Source: JASLQO01 sp002327525
GTDB taxonomy: Bacteria > Pseudomonadota > Gammaproteobacteria > Pseudomonadales > Azotimanducaceae
DNA: 17,722 nucleotides
Direction: 5' to 3'
Assembly: GCA_030744435.1 (NCBI GenBank)
Contig: JASLQO010000007.1
Location: forward strand, 1 to 17,722
Below, one piece after another: positions 7,354 through 14,017 of the stretch. The position numbers were made by a program, and so were the translations under genes. Below the pieces are notes generated by a model. It did no database searches and was not told the origin of the DNA. It saw only the letters and a list, made by a program, of their open reading frames with translations. Each line of letters opens with the position of its first letter. Position 1 is the stretch's first letter.

Positions 7354-8496
7354 ATGACCCAACCGTCAGCCAGTTTTCCGAAAATCGAAGCATCCGCTCT
7401 CGCCTCGTTGCGTAAGCGGATTGGTGTGAAGATAGAGGACACGCTGGAACCCTGGTGTCACGAGGCCACGCGCGACAACATCCGACACTACGCCCATGGC
7501 GTGGGCGACGACAATCCGCTGTGGTGCGATCCGGAATATGCAGCGCAGAGCCGTTTCGGCACGCTGGTCGCGCCGCCTTCGTTCCTGTTTACGTGTGACC
7601 GCATCATTTCAGGATACGTCGGTGGCCTGCCGGGCATCCATGCCATGTGGGCAGGCGCGGACTGGACCTGGCACAAGCCAGTGCTGCGTAACGACGAGAT
7701 CACCACCGAGGCTTGGTTGAAAGACCTGGTGGAACATCAGACCGGCTTCGCCGGTCGATCCATACAGCAGATCTACCACGTGATCTTTTTCAATCAGGAC
7801 GGGGATATGCTTGCCGAGGCGGACAGCTGGTGTTTCCGCACCGAGCGCGATACCGCTCGCGAGGAAGGCCAAAAATACGATCATCTGAAAAGCCGCAACG
7901 AGCAGCGTTATACCAGCGGCCAGATTGGTGAGATCTATCGTCAGTACGAAGACGAGAGACCTCGGGGCGCATCACCGCGGTACTGGGAAGACGTGAATGT
8001 GGGCGATGAACTACCCACGATGGTGAAAGGTCCCATGACAGTGACTGGATTCATCGCCTATGCGCAGGGGTGGGGTGGTCTGTACATACGGGCGAACAGG
8101 CTCGCCTGGCGGCAAATTCACAAGCATGCCGGACTTGGGATAGAAAACCGCTATGGCGTGCCCGATGTACCGGAACGCGTTCACTGGGAGCAAGAATTCG
8201 CTGCGACTGTGGGTGCGCCAGGTATCTACGACTATGGTCCCGAACGTTGTTCGTGGCTCATCCATCACCTGACGGATTGGATGGGGGACGATGGTTTTCT
8301 GCGTCACGCAAGTTGCAAGATTCGCCGCCATAATCCGGTGGGTGACACGCTCTTTCTCAATGGCCGCATCGTTGGGAAATCGATTGAAGATGGGCACCGG
8401 GTGGTGGAGATCGAACATGAAGCGCGCAACCAGGACAACGAGCTGTCGGTGCTCGGGAGTGGTGTCATCCGGTTGCCCAGCCGCGAAAGCGCCTGA
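7354..8496 (+). CDS. Double-hotdog MaoC-like dehydratase
   Basis: The 380-residue protein consists of two hotdog domains, as in FAS1-type dehydratase/MaoC fusions that hydrate or dehydrate enoyl-CoA. The N-terminal half has YAHGVGDDNPLWCDPEYA at residues 46-63, corresponding to the hydratase motif. Trp57 stands where classical (R)-hydratases have the catalytic His (NPLH). The C-terminal half starts near YWEDVNVGDEL, includes MTVTGFIAYAQGWGG, and ends with the domain-closing strands HRVVEIEHEARNQDNE and GVIRLPSRE. The longer open frame upstream is rejected: GGAGCC lies just before this ATG and the peptide start MTQPSASFPKIEAS suits the family. It probably handles an unsaturated CoA intermediate of the same pathway as the neighbouring dehydrogenase and thiolase. 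A related C-terminus occurs at the right edge of the window (17501-17722). Confidence 0.85.
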   Translation: MTQPSASFPKIEASALASLRKRIGVKIEDTLEPWCHEATRDNIRHYAHGVGDDNPLWCDPEYAAQSRFGTLVAPPSFLFTCDRIISGYVGGLPGIHAMWAGADWTWHKPVLRNDEITTEAWLKDLVEHQTGFAGRSIQQIYHVIFFNQDGDMLAEADSWCFRTERDTAREEGQKYDHLKSRNEQRYTSGQIGEIYRQYEDERPRGASPRYWEDVNVGDELPTMVKGPMTVTGFIAYAQGWGGLYIRANRLAWRQIHKHAGLGIENRYGVPDVPERVHWEQEFAATVGAPGIYDYGPERCSWLIHHLTDWMGDDGFLRHASCKIRRHNPVGDTLFLNGRIVGKSIEDGHRVVEIEHEARNQDNELSVLGSGVIRLPSRESA

Positions 8497-8511
8497 TGCA
8501 GGTGCCTGGAG

Positions 8512-8561
8512 TCAGAGGAGGAAACATGGCTCAGAGCAAAGCGTTAGACCCCCTGCTCTGA
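8512..8561 (+). other. Eleven-codon ORF with a strong Shine-Dalgarno sequence, probable remnant of a gene start
   Basis: TCAGAGGAGGAA (8512-8523) is a near-ideal ribosome site 2 bases before the ATG at 8526. The frame encodes only MAQSKALDPLL before TGA at 8559-8561. It starts 29 bases after the MaoC-like stop, where the next gene of an operon would be expected. The downstream part appears to have been lost where the convergent luciferase-like gene now ends. A genuine leader peptide is the alternative. The same 12 bases recur at 15856-15867 before another abortive start. Confidence 0.45.
8531..8561. terminator. Hairpin between convergent genes
   Basis: TCAGAGCA (8531-8538) and TGCTCTGA (8554-8561) are perfect 8-base complements with a 15-base loop, in the 74-base gap between the MaoC-like and luciferase-like stop codons. 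A bidirectional terminator role is plausible from position. No T-run follows. The hairpin also spans most of the eleven-codon ORF. Confidence 0.4.
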
Positions 8562-8570
8562 ACCCACGAC

Positions 8571-9632
8571 TCAGCTGTTGATTGCCTTGCGGACCACGGG
8601 CATTACCGCGTCGCTCAGCAGCTCCATGGATCGCAGCACTTTTGGGGTTTCCAGACCTCCGAGCCGGGTCCAGACGAGTAGCTCGTTGAATCCGTAGGAC
8701 TGTGTGAGTTCGATGAGGCGCTCTGCGCAATGCTCCGAGTCGCCGCACACCATGGACGTTCCGGTCAGCAGTGTTTCGAATTTGAGGTTCGAGGCGAGTT
8801 GTTGGGTCTTGCTGTACATTTCGTAGCCCTTCACGACCTGACCCTTGTCGGCGACATACTTGGCAATAGTGTTGTAGTACCACTCCACCGGGTCTTTGAA
8901 CTCCTTGTGCGCCCGATCGGTGGAATCCGCCACATACACCATCAACAGACAGGCGATGCGCCCGTCGTTGGGGTCAAGGCCCGCTTCTTGGCGGCCGATG
9001 CGATACTCCGATATGCCTCGTTGTGCCTGTTCGGGCGTGGCACCGAAGGCAGCGGACATCATCAGGTGCATTCCGGAACGGCCCGCTAGGCGAAACGATT
9101 CTGGTGAGAGCACGGCGGAGTACATGGGCGGGGTCGGTTTTTGATATGGATGGGGGCGAACCTCGAGATCCTCGATCTGATAGTGCTCACCCTGGAAGTT
9201 GACCCGGTCCTGTGTCCAGGACTGGCGAATGATCTCCACGCCTTCGTTGAAAATCTCACGTGATCTGGTCTGGTCGACGCCGTAGCCGCGGTACTCGATG
9301 GGCTGGTAACCGCGACCGAGTCCCAGGTTGATGCGCCCGTCGCTAAGCTGATCGAGAAAGGCAAAATCCTCCGCCACTCTCACGGGATGATGAAAGGGGA
9401 GCACCACCACGCCGGTTCCGAGCCGCAACTTGCTCGTCTGCGTCGCCAGCGCCGCGAGGCTCAGCTGTGGCGAGGCGCAGAATCCGTACTCGGAGAAATG
9501 GTGTTCCGCCGGCCACGTGGAATCGAAACCCAGGGTTTCTGCGGCCAGCATCAGCTCCATCTGTTCCTTGATGATCTCCCGTTCCGTCTTGTTCACAGGG
9601 TTTTCGAACAAGTGCAGCATTCCGAATTCCAT
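8571..9632 (-). CDS. Luciferase-like (LLM class) flavin-dependent monooxygenase
   Basis: The 353-residue protein has the bacterial-luciferase TIM-barrel pattern: MEFGMLHLFENP at the first strand, GFDSTWPAEHHFSEYG (the luciferase-type EHH segment), SKLRLGTGVVVLPFHHPVRVAED, and DGRINLGLGRGYQPIEYRGYG. This family uses reduced FMN to oxidise varied substrates, including Baeyer-Villiger-type and hydroxylation reactions, and needs a separate flavin reductase. The start is supported by GAGGAAAGAACC directly before the ATG. It is transcribed in the same direction as the GMC oxidoreductase upstream, but a 183-base gap with a hairpin separates them, so it likely has its own promoter. The substrate cannot be told. 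Confidence 0.88.
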   Translation of the reverse strand: MEFGMLHLFENPVNKTEREIIKEQMELMLAAETLGFDSTWPAEHHFSEYGFCASPQLSLAALATQTSKLRLGTGVVVLPFHHPVRVAEDFAFLDQLSDGRINLGLGRGYQPIEYRGYGVDQTRSREIFNEGVEIIRQSWTQDRVNFQGEHYQIEDLEVRPHPYQKPTPPMYSAVLSPESFRLAGRSGMHLMMSAAFGATPEQAQRGISEYRIGRQEAGLDPNDGRIACLLMVYVADSTDRAHKEFKDPVEWYYNTIAKYVADKGQVVKGYEMYSKTQQLASNLKFETLLTGTSMVCGDSEHCAERLIELTQSYGFNELLVWTRLGGLETPKVLRSMELLSDAVMPVVRKAINS

Positions 9633-9733
9633 GGTTCTTTCCTCGCGTTTTTCAGTCGGACGAATTCAATCGGTCGAAATACGGAAACAGTTTCGAACGC
9701 CACAAAGATGATGGATGGGTGGCTGATCTGAAA

Positions 9734-9751
9734 CTACGCACATCTGCGTAG
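9734..9751 (-). terminator. Hairpin after the GMC gene, terminator or operator
   Basis: On the minus strand CTACGCA-GATG-TGCGTAG is a perfect 7-bp stem with a tetraloop followed by TTTCAG, 65 bases past the GMC stop. This suits a weak intrinsic terminator for the GMC operon. It also lies about 100 bases upstream of the luciferase-like start, so an operator role is possible. Confidence 0.45.
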
Positions 9752-9815
9752 AGACCTGTGCGGAATCCGAATCTAGGCTGGCAATCGCGTAAGCGTGGGT
9801 CGCGAGCTTCAGTGC

Positions 9816-11516
9816 TCAACCCTCCGGACGGGTGAGCTGTGCTGTGATCCTGTCCGCCACACGGAAGGCGTTCGCATAAATGGTGCTGGTAGGCGTCACG
9901 CTGCCTCCCGTGGGCATGAAACTGCCATCCGTGACGAAGAGGTTGTCCGTGCCGCGGACGCGGCAGTCGGCGTCCAGCGCCGATGTCCGCGCGTCCCGCC
10001 CGAAGCGCAGTCCGCCTGCTATCAGGTTGGTCGTTGGAATGGTGGAGGCGTTTCCAAAGGACTTCTGAGCGCCCATCTGTTTCATCACCTCAACGCCCCT
10101 GTCGACGAGGTAGCGGGCGATCTTCAGATCATGGGAGTGGTATCCGACTCTGACACGGGCAACCGGCAACCCCCATTTATCTCGCTTCGAACCGTCGAGA
10201 GTGACGTGGCAGTCATCGGTCGGCAACCAGTCGCAGAACGCCTCGAATTTGAAATCCCGGGTTTCGGTGAAGTGTGATACCAGTTTTCGCTTGAAGGCGC
10301 TGCCCCAGACGAGGTTGCGTTCCTCGTCCCACTTCAGACTATTCGCATCTACGGTAGGAGAGGGGGGGTCGAAGACGAAGTCGAGGGTTCCTCCTTTGAC
10401 GCGCCTGCCAAACACGGCTTCATCGTCTATGACATACCAATCCTGCAATGCACGGTTGAAAAAGGGTCCTCGCTCGCTAAGTTGCATGGCTTCACGGGGT
10501 GCGAATCGGGTCAGATCAAAGATGCCGTGCCCGGTGCCTCCGGCACAGCAATGCAGGTGCTTGCCGATTTGCTGATGGAGATTGCCGATGCCGTCAGGAT
10601 GTTTCCCTCCGGCAGAGGCGAGTAGTAGCCGACTCGATTCAATCGAGTAGCAGGCAACCACGACGACTCTGGCCCTGACCCGGACACTGCCTTGCTGACG
10701 GTCATAGTAGTCGACAGACTCGGCGTTACCGCGTCGATCGGTATTGATTCGATACGCCATGGCATGTGTGAGCACATCGCAGTTACCGCCGACCACCGCG
10801 CGGTCGATCAACGCCGCCCGCGCACTGCCCTTGGCACCGGTGTGACAGCCATAGCTGCCGCAGTAGCCGGAATACTCACACGCGCCCCGCCCATTGAAGG
10901 GCTGCGTCAAAATCGAGCGTGCCATTGGGAACGGATGCAGACCCAGCTCTTTGGCTGCCTTGTCAAACCGACGGGCGACGGTGTGTTCGGTCGCAGCGGG
11001 AAACGGGTAGTCCGGCGTCGAACGGGGTTCGAGGTTGGGGTGCGCTACCACGGTTCCGGAAACGCCCACCACCTGCTCGACCAGGGTGTAGTAGGGTTCC
11101 AGCTCGTCGTAGTCGATGGGCCAGTCGGTGACATTCGCTCCTTCAATCGGTCCGAATTCTGACAGCAGGCGAAAGTCTGTTGGTTTGAGCCGGTGGAAGT
11201 AACCACTCATGAAATTACTGGCGCCACCCACGACGTTTCCGCCCCAGAACCGGCCTGTCTGCGACATCGACCAGCTTCCATCCCGCTCGGGCTCCTCGAT
11301 GACATGAGGTTCGCTGTCCACCTTTGAGCGAAATCGTTTCCTGCGAAAGAGCATCTCATCCTTTTTGAAGTCCTGCTCGTCGAACCACCCGCCTTTCTCG
11401 AGCACGGCAACCTTATACCCGGCATTGGCCAGATCAAATGCTACCGGTGCACCGCCCGCTCCGCTGCCGACGACACACACATCGTATTCCGCTGCTTGAA
11501 TTGTTTGTCTCGTCAC
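9816..11516 (-). CDS. GMC-family FAD oxidoreductase (gluconate 2-dehydrogenase large-subunit-like)
   Basis: The 566-residue flavoprotein opens with the dinucleotide-binding motif VVGSGAGGAP (residues 15-24) and VLEKGG near 40. RFWGGNVVGGASNFMSG follows near residues 89-105, and the Cys-rich segment CEYSGYCGSYGCHTGAK is typical of the gluconate dehydrogenase-like subgroup. The C-terminal closing region DNLFVTDGSFMPTGGS and IYANAFRVAD completes the FAD site. These enzymes oxidise alcohols, sugars or sterol-like hydroxyls. At the usual active-site HxxG(G/T)xRMG position the protein has LIAGGLRFG (Leu498), and the usual Asn of NPT is Thr541, so canonical catalytic residues look replaced or displaced. 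The start is a GTG at 11516 preceded by a G-rich tract. It lies 24 bases after the subunit-3-like gene, forming a two-gene operon. Confidence 0.87.
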   Translation of the reverse strand: MTRQTIQAAEYDVCVVGSGAGGAPVAFDLANAGYKVAVLEKGGWFDEQDFKKDEMLFRRKRFRSKVDSEPHVIEEPERDGSWSMSQTGRFWGGNVVGGASNFMSGYFHRLKPTDFRLLSEFGPIEGANVTDWPIDYDELEPYYTLVEQVVGVSGTVVAHPNLEPRSTPDYPFPAATEHTVARRFDKAAKELGLHPFPMARSILTQPFNGRGACEYSGYCGSYGCHTGAKGSARAALIDRAVVGGNCDVLTHAMAYRINTDRRGNAESVDYYDRQQGSVRVRARVVVVACYSIESSRLLLASAGGKHPDGIGNLHQQIGKHLHCCAGGTGHGIFDLTRFAPREAMQLSERGPFFNRALQDWYVIDDEAVFGRRVKGGTLDFVFDPPSPTVDANSLKWDEERNLVWGSAFKRKLVSHFTETRDFKFEAFCDWLPTDDCHVTLDGSKRDKWGLPVARVRVGYHSHDLKIARYLVDRGVEVMKQMGAQKSFGNASTIPTTNLIAGGLRFGRDARTSALDADCRVRGTDNLFVTDGSFMPTGGSVTPTSTIYANAFRVADRITAQLTRPEG

Positions 11517-11540
11517 GGTTGCGCTGTGCCCCCCCTGGGT

Positions 11541-12059
11541 CTACTCGAATTCCCGGTGTGTCTTTCCTGCAAGAGGCCTTGGAAACCCCGGCCTGTGCTC
11601 CAACCAGAGCCATCCGACCATGTCGGGATTCCCGCCGTAGACGGGATCCAGCATGAGGGCTTCGGTCAGGTAGTACATGAGCAGTGACAACCAGTTTCTA
11701 CCGAATTTCAAGCGTGCAATCTGCTCCATCACCGCCTGCTGCGCATCACGTTCCAGATCGACGAAGGCTAGTACGTGCTGTTTTTGCGCCTGTTCGTCCA
11801 GCCACTTGCATCCCCTTAGCAGGAAATCGGGATCGTCGTCCTTCGCGTTGACGGGATCGTCCATGGCCAGCTCAAGGTATGCGAGTGCATTCAGGTCACG
11901 AGCACATGGGCCGTTACCGTCATCCGGAAACAAATGCGACTGCACTGCTTCCAGCAGGCTGCTTTGTGCCTGTGGAAATTGGAATCTGGTCATGGGCCGA
12001 TGTGTGAACACACCGTCCTCGAACCAGTCTCCTGCGTGTGGTTTGTCAGGGCTGTCCAT
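11541..12059 (-). CDS. Gluconate 2-dehydrogenase subunit 3-like protein
   Basis: The protein resembles the small (gamma) subunit of membrane-bound gluconate dehydrogenase, which accompanies GMC-type large subunits. Recognisable parts are SLLEAVQSHLFPDDGNGP, DLNALAYLELAMDD, the helix FGRNWLSLLMYYLTEALMLDPVYGGNPD, and the closing MVGWLWLEHRPGFPRPLAGK. With the ATG at 12059 it has 172 residues. The open frame extends to 12140, but the extra residues look unlike the family, and the next ATG is at 11993. None of these starts has a strong ribosome site. No twin-arginine or other export signal is visible, whereas many relatives carry one, so the complex may be cytoplasmic. It is directly followed by the GMC gene. 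The cytochrome subunit of gluconate dehydrogenases is not found. Confidence 0.8.
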   Translation of the reverse strand: MDSPDKPHAGDWFEDGVFTHRPMTRFQFPQAQSSLLEAVQSHLFPDDGNGPCARDLNALAYLELAMDDPVNAKDDDPDFLLRGCKWLDEQAQKQHVLAFVDLERDAQQAVMEQIARLKFGRNWLSLLMYYLTEALMLDPVYGGNPDMVGWLWLEHRPGFPRPLAGKTHREFE

Positions 12060-12270
12060 CTGCTGGCACCAGGTTACGAGATAATTAGTGGAGGATAATG
12101 AAAACCAACCCTCTCTACGACGAACGCATGATAAGACCATCGTTCTGGCCGGTGAGTTCCACGGTGCGAGCGGTGATTGATGTAGCTGGAGTATCGATAC
12201 GGGTCGTGTGTGTGCGATGAAGTGTCACAGAATGTTGACAACGTGCTATCCAGCGGGGAAATTCCTGAGC

Positions 12271-12286
12271 TTTGATCTAGATCAAA
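12271..12286. promoter_or_regulatory. Perfect FNR/ANR-type box
   Basis: TTTGATCTAGATCAAA is an uninterrupted 16-bp palindrome containing TTGAT-N4-ATCAA, the consensus for FNR/ANR-family regulators that respond to loss of oxygen (known for that family). TATAGG at 12304-12309 could serve as a -10 element about 25 bases from the box centre. The box lies upstream of the cytochrome b561-like remnant on the plus strand and about 210 bases upstream of the divergent subunit-3-like gene. A second, looser dyad, TGTCA-N8-TGACA, is at 12223-12240. The box could still regulate the minus-strand dehydrogenase operon. Confidence 0.6.
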
Positions 12287-12399
12287 GCGCCGTCTCGGAT
12301 GGGTATAGGTTCGGGTTTTCTCTGCTCACAACGCCGAGGAGAGTTATCCAATGTGGATTCAATGACGTTACTACGCTCATAGTTGAGTCAAACAGGAGA

Positions 12400-12531
12400 T
12401 TCAACTACACCGTTATAAAGGTGATGCACTGGGTGTCCGGTCTCCTCATCGGATTCAATTTGTTGTCCGCCTGGAAGATCGGAGACTTTCCACTGGAGCA
12501 AAAACAGATAATCGTCATGATTCACTCGGGC
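12400..12531 (+). pseudogene. Cytochrome b561-like N-terminal remnant
   Basis: The plus-strand frame reads FNYTVIKVMHWVSGLLIG, then FNLLSAWKIGDFPLEQKQ, then IIVMIHSG. This matches the first transmembrane helix and following loop of proteobacterial cytochrome b561, with a haem-ligand-type His in MHW and another in IHSG. After IHSG the similarity ends, and an unrelated tail runs to a stop at 12630. The other three helices are missing. No ATG, GTG or TTG lies in frame between the FNR box and residue FNY, so the original start seems damaged as well. The stretch is AT-richer than its neighbours. Intact homologues pass electrons to the quinone pool or a terminal acceptor, which fits the oxygen-responsive box upstream. 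Confidence 0.65.
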
Positions 12532-12563
12532 TGGGCGTGGGCAATCAATACTAGCCAAGAGAG

Positions 12564-12619
12564 GGCGCATCAAACAAAAGACCATCGAGAAACGTCGCTT
12601 GTTGTATCAGCGATGCGCC
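12564..12619. repeat. Inverted repeat at the breakpoint of the cytochrome remnant
   Basis: GGCGCATC (12564-12571) and GATGCGCC (12612-12619) are perfect 8-base complements separated by 40 bases. They start about 30 bases after the point where cytochrome b561 similarity ends and lie just before the convergent luciferase-like gene. They could be a transcription terminator or the scar of the event that truncated the gene. Nothing further is recognisable. Confidence 0.35.
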
Positions 12620-12652
12620 GCGTAACATGAAAATGACGATCAAAACACTCGC

Positions 12653-13570
12653 TTAACCTGAAGTCGGATCTGTCTCATTTGTTTGAAGACGGACACGGGC
12701 TGAGTCTGCGGCGGAAACGACCCGTTCGCCGAACTCTGCCAGGCGGTTCATCCCATCGGGGCCGGCGAAGAAGAACGCTGGCACCATGATCCGATCGACG
12801 CCGAGCGCCGCCATCTGCTCCACACCCGCAGCCGGGTCCATCATCTGGACGTCGAACATGGCGTTGATAGCGAGGCTGGCGGGATCCCTTCCGGCGTCCT
12901 CTGCCGCCTGCCGTACGCGTTCGAGCAGCGTGCGCAGGCGTTCGAAATTGCCCTCTCCGGGAAAATAGCCGTCGGCGTGACGCACGGCGCGCCCAATGGC
13001 GGCATCGGTGTCGCCGCCCACGATTATGGGTATCGAGCCGTTCACCGGCCGCGGGCTGCAGGTGACGGGCTCGAAGTCGACGAACTCGCCGTGATACTCG
13101 GCGTGAGGCGCGGCCCACAGCGCGCGCATCGCGGCGATGTACTCGTCGTTTCGCGCGCCGCGCCGTTCCCAGGGGATGCCGAGCGCTTCGAACTCCTCGC
13201 GGAGCCAGCCAACCCCGAGACCCAGCTCGACCCGGCCGCCGCTCAGACGATCCAGAGTCGCCAGCTCCTTGGCCAGCACCAGCGGATTGCGCTGCGGTAC
13301 GATGAGGATGCAGGTGCCGAGCCGCAGCGTGGGTGCTGCGGCGGCGACGTATGCGAGCCAGATCAGCGGATCCGGGATCGGTGTATCCGGCTCGGCCGGT
13401 ATCTTGCCATCCTCCGTGTAAGGATAGCGTGAGTGGATGGCGTCTGGGAGAATGACGTGCTCACCGCCCCAGACGGATTCGAATCCCACCGCCTCTGCCC
13501 GGCGGCAGATCTCGAGTGCCGACTCGCCGTCGATGCCGACGCTGCTGCCGAATGCCAGTCCTACTTTCAT
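12653..13570 (-). CDS. LLM class flavin-dependent oxidoreductase (F420-type branch)
   Basis: This 305-residue TIM-barrel protein belongs to the luciferase-like superfamily, in the branch usually named F420-dependent. It starts MKVGLAFGSSVGID, followed by GFESVWGGEHVILP, LRLGTCILIVPQRNPLVLAKE, GGRVELGLGVGWLREEF and IPIIVGGDTDAAIGRAVRHADGY. Members use FMN or F420. If the host is a Gammaproteobacterium, FMN is more likely (inference). AAGGGG lies about 6 bases upstream of the ATG at 13570. It follows a fragmentary gene by 16 bases and probably shared its transcript. Its base composition is visibly more GC-rich than the region 12141-12640 on its other side, which hints at different histories. 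It is only distantly related to the luciferase-like protein at 8571-9632. The reaction is unknown. Confidence 0.87.
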   Translation of the reverse strand: MKVGLAFGSSVGIDGESALEICRRAEAVGFESVWGGEHVILPDAIHSRYPYTEDGKIPAEPDTPIPDPLIWLAYVAAAAPTLRLGTCILIVPQRNPLVLAKELATLDRLSGGRVELGLGVGWLREEFEALGIPWERRGARNDEYIAAMRALWAAPHAEYHGEFVDFEPVTCSPRPVNGSIPIIVGGDTDAAIGRAVRHADGYFPGEGNFERLRTLLERVRQAAEDAGRDPASLAINAMFDVQMMDPAAGVEQMAALGVDRIMVPAFFFAGPDGMNRLAEFGERVVSAADSARVRLQTNETDPTSG

Positions 13571-13586
13571 CAGTTGCCCCTTGTCT

Positions 13587-13815
13587 TCAGTGTTTGTCGA
13601 GCCCGCGCTCCGCGCGAAGCTTGTTCATGCGCACCTGGCCGCTCTTGAGCTGTTCGCCGAGCTCTTCCTCGGTGATCGTGCCGGCCATGTGGCGGCCGGC
13701 CGTCACGGGTCGCCCACATGGGCACGGCTTGCTGTGCGTGCGCCATCAACGTGTCCACCTCGTCGTTGGTTGACGGATAGAACGAGACGATCTCGTGATC
13801 GAGTGTCTGTGCCAC
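13587..13815 (-). pseudogene. Fused gene fragments, first part aldehyde-dehydrogenase-like
   Basis: From a GTG at 13815 the minus strand gives MAQTLDHEIVSFYPS, then TNDEVDTLMAHAQQAVPMWA, which resembles the early NAD-binding region of aldehyde dehydrogenases (P-x-T-xx-EVD followed by AV-x-WA). After MWAT coding sense shifts to another frame. That frame reads GRHMAGTITEEELGEQLKS then GQVRMNKLRAERGLDKH and stops at TGA 13587-13589, 16 bases before the luciferase-like start. The second part looks like a genuine hydrophilic C-terminus, but its family is not recognised. Either a deletion joined two genes or a frameshift and large internal loss affected one. A real 33-codon gene from the ATG at 13688 is a weaker alternative. 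Confidence 0.5.
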
Positions 13816-13971
13816 GGTTTGCCCCAGGGTCTGTGTTGATCGGTCGCGTGCGCGAACGCAGAGCTTATCCTTGCGCGGCCAAAACAGTCAACGCTAATGG
13901 TTATGGGGGCTCGCCGAGCTACCGGACAGCGTTCCGCTCATCACCCGGAAGCGGGCCTACACCTCGGCCGT

Positions 13972-14001
13972 CTGGTACACGCCGGCGTCGGGGTGTACCG
14001 G
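13972..14001 (-). terminator. Hairpin after the phosphatase-kinase gene
   Basis: GGTACAC (13974-13980) and GTGTACC (13993-13999) form a perfect 7-bp stem with a 12-base GC-rich loop, 18 bases past the stop codon at 14018 on the minus strand. No T-run follows, so factor-independent termination would be weak. The remaining 13816-13971 shows no gene. Confidence 0.4.
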
Positions 14002-14017
14002 GGGTGTTCGCCACGTC

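Noticed and set aside
12564..12619. Integron attC-like site
   Set aside because: The inverted arms are present, but the core R-box sequences GTTRRRY and RYYYAAC are not, and no integrase or cassette structure is seen.
12653..13570. F420 dependence of the second luciferase-like enzyme as an organism marker
   Set aside because: The family name reflects actinobacterial members. Sequence alone cannot separate FMN from F420, and nothing else here suggests an actinobacterium.
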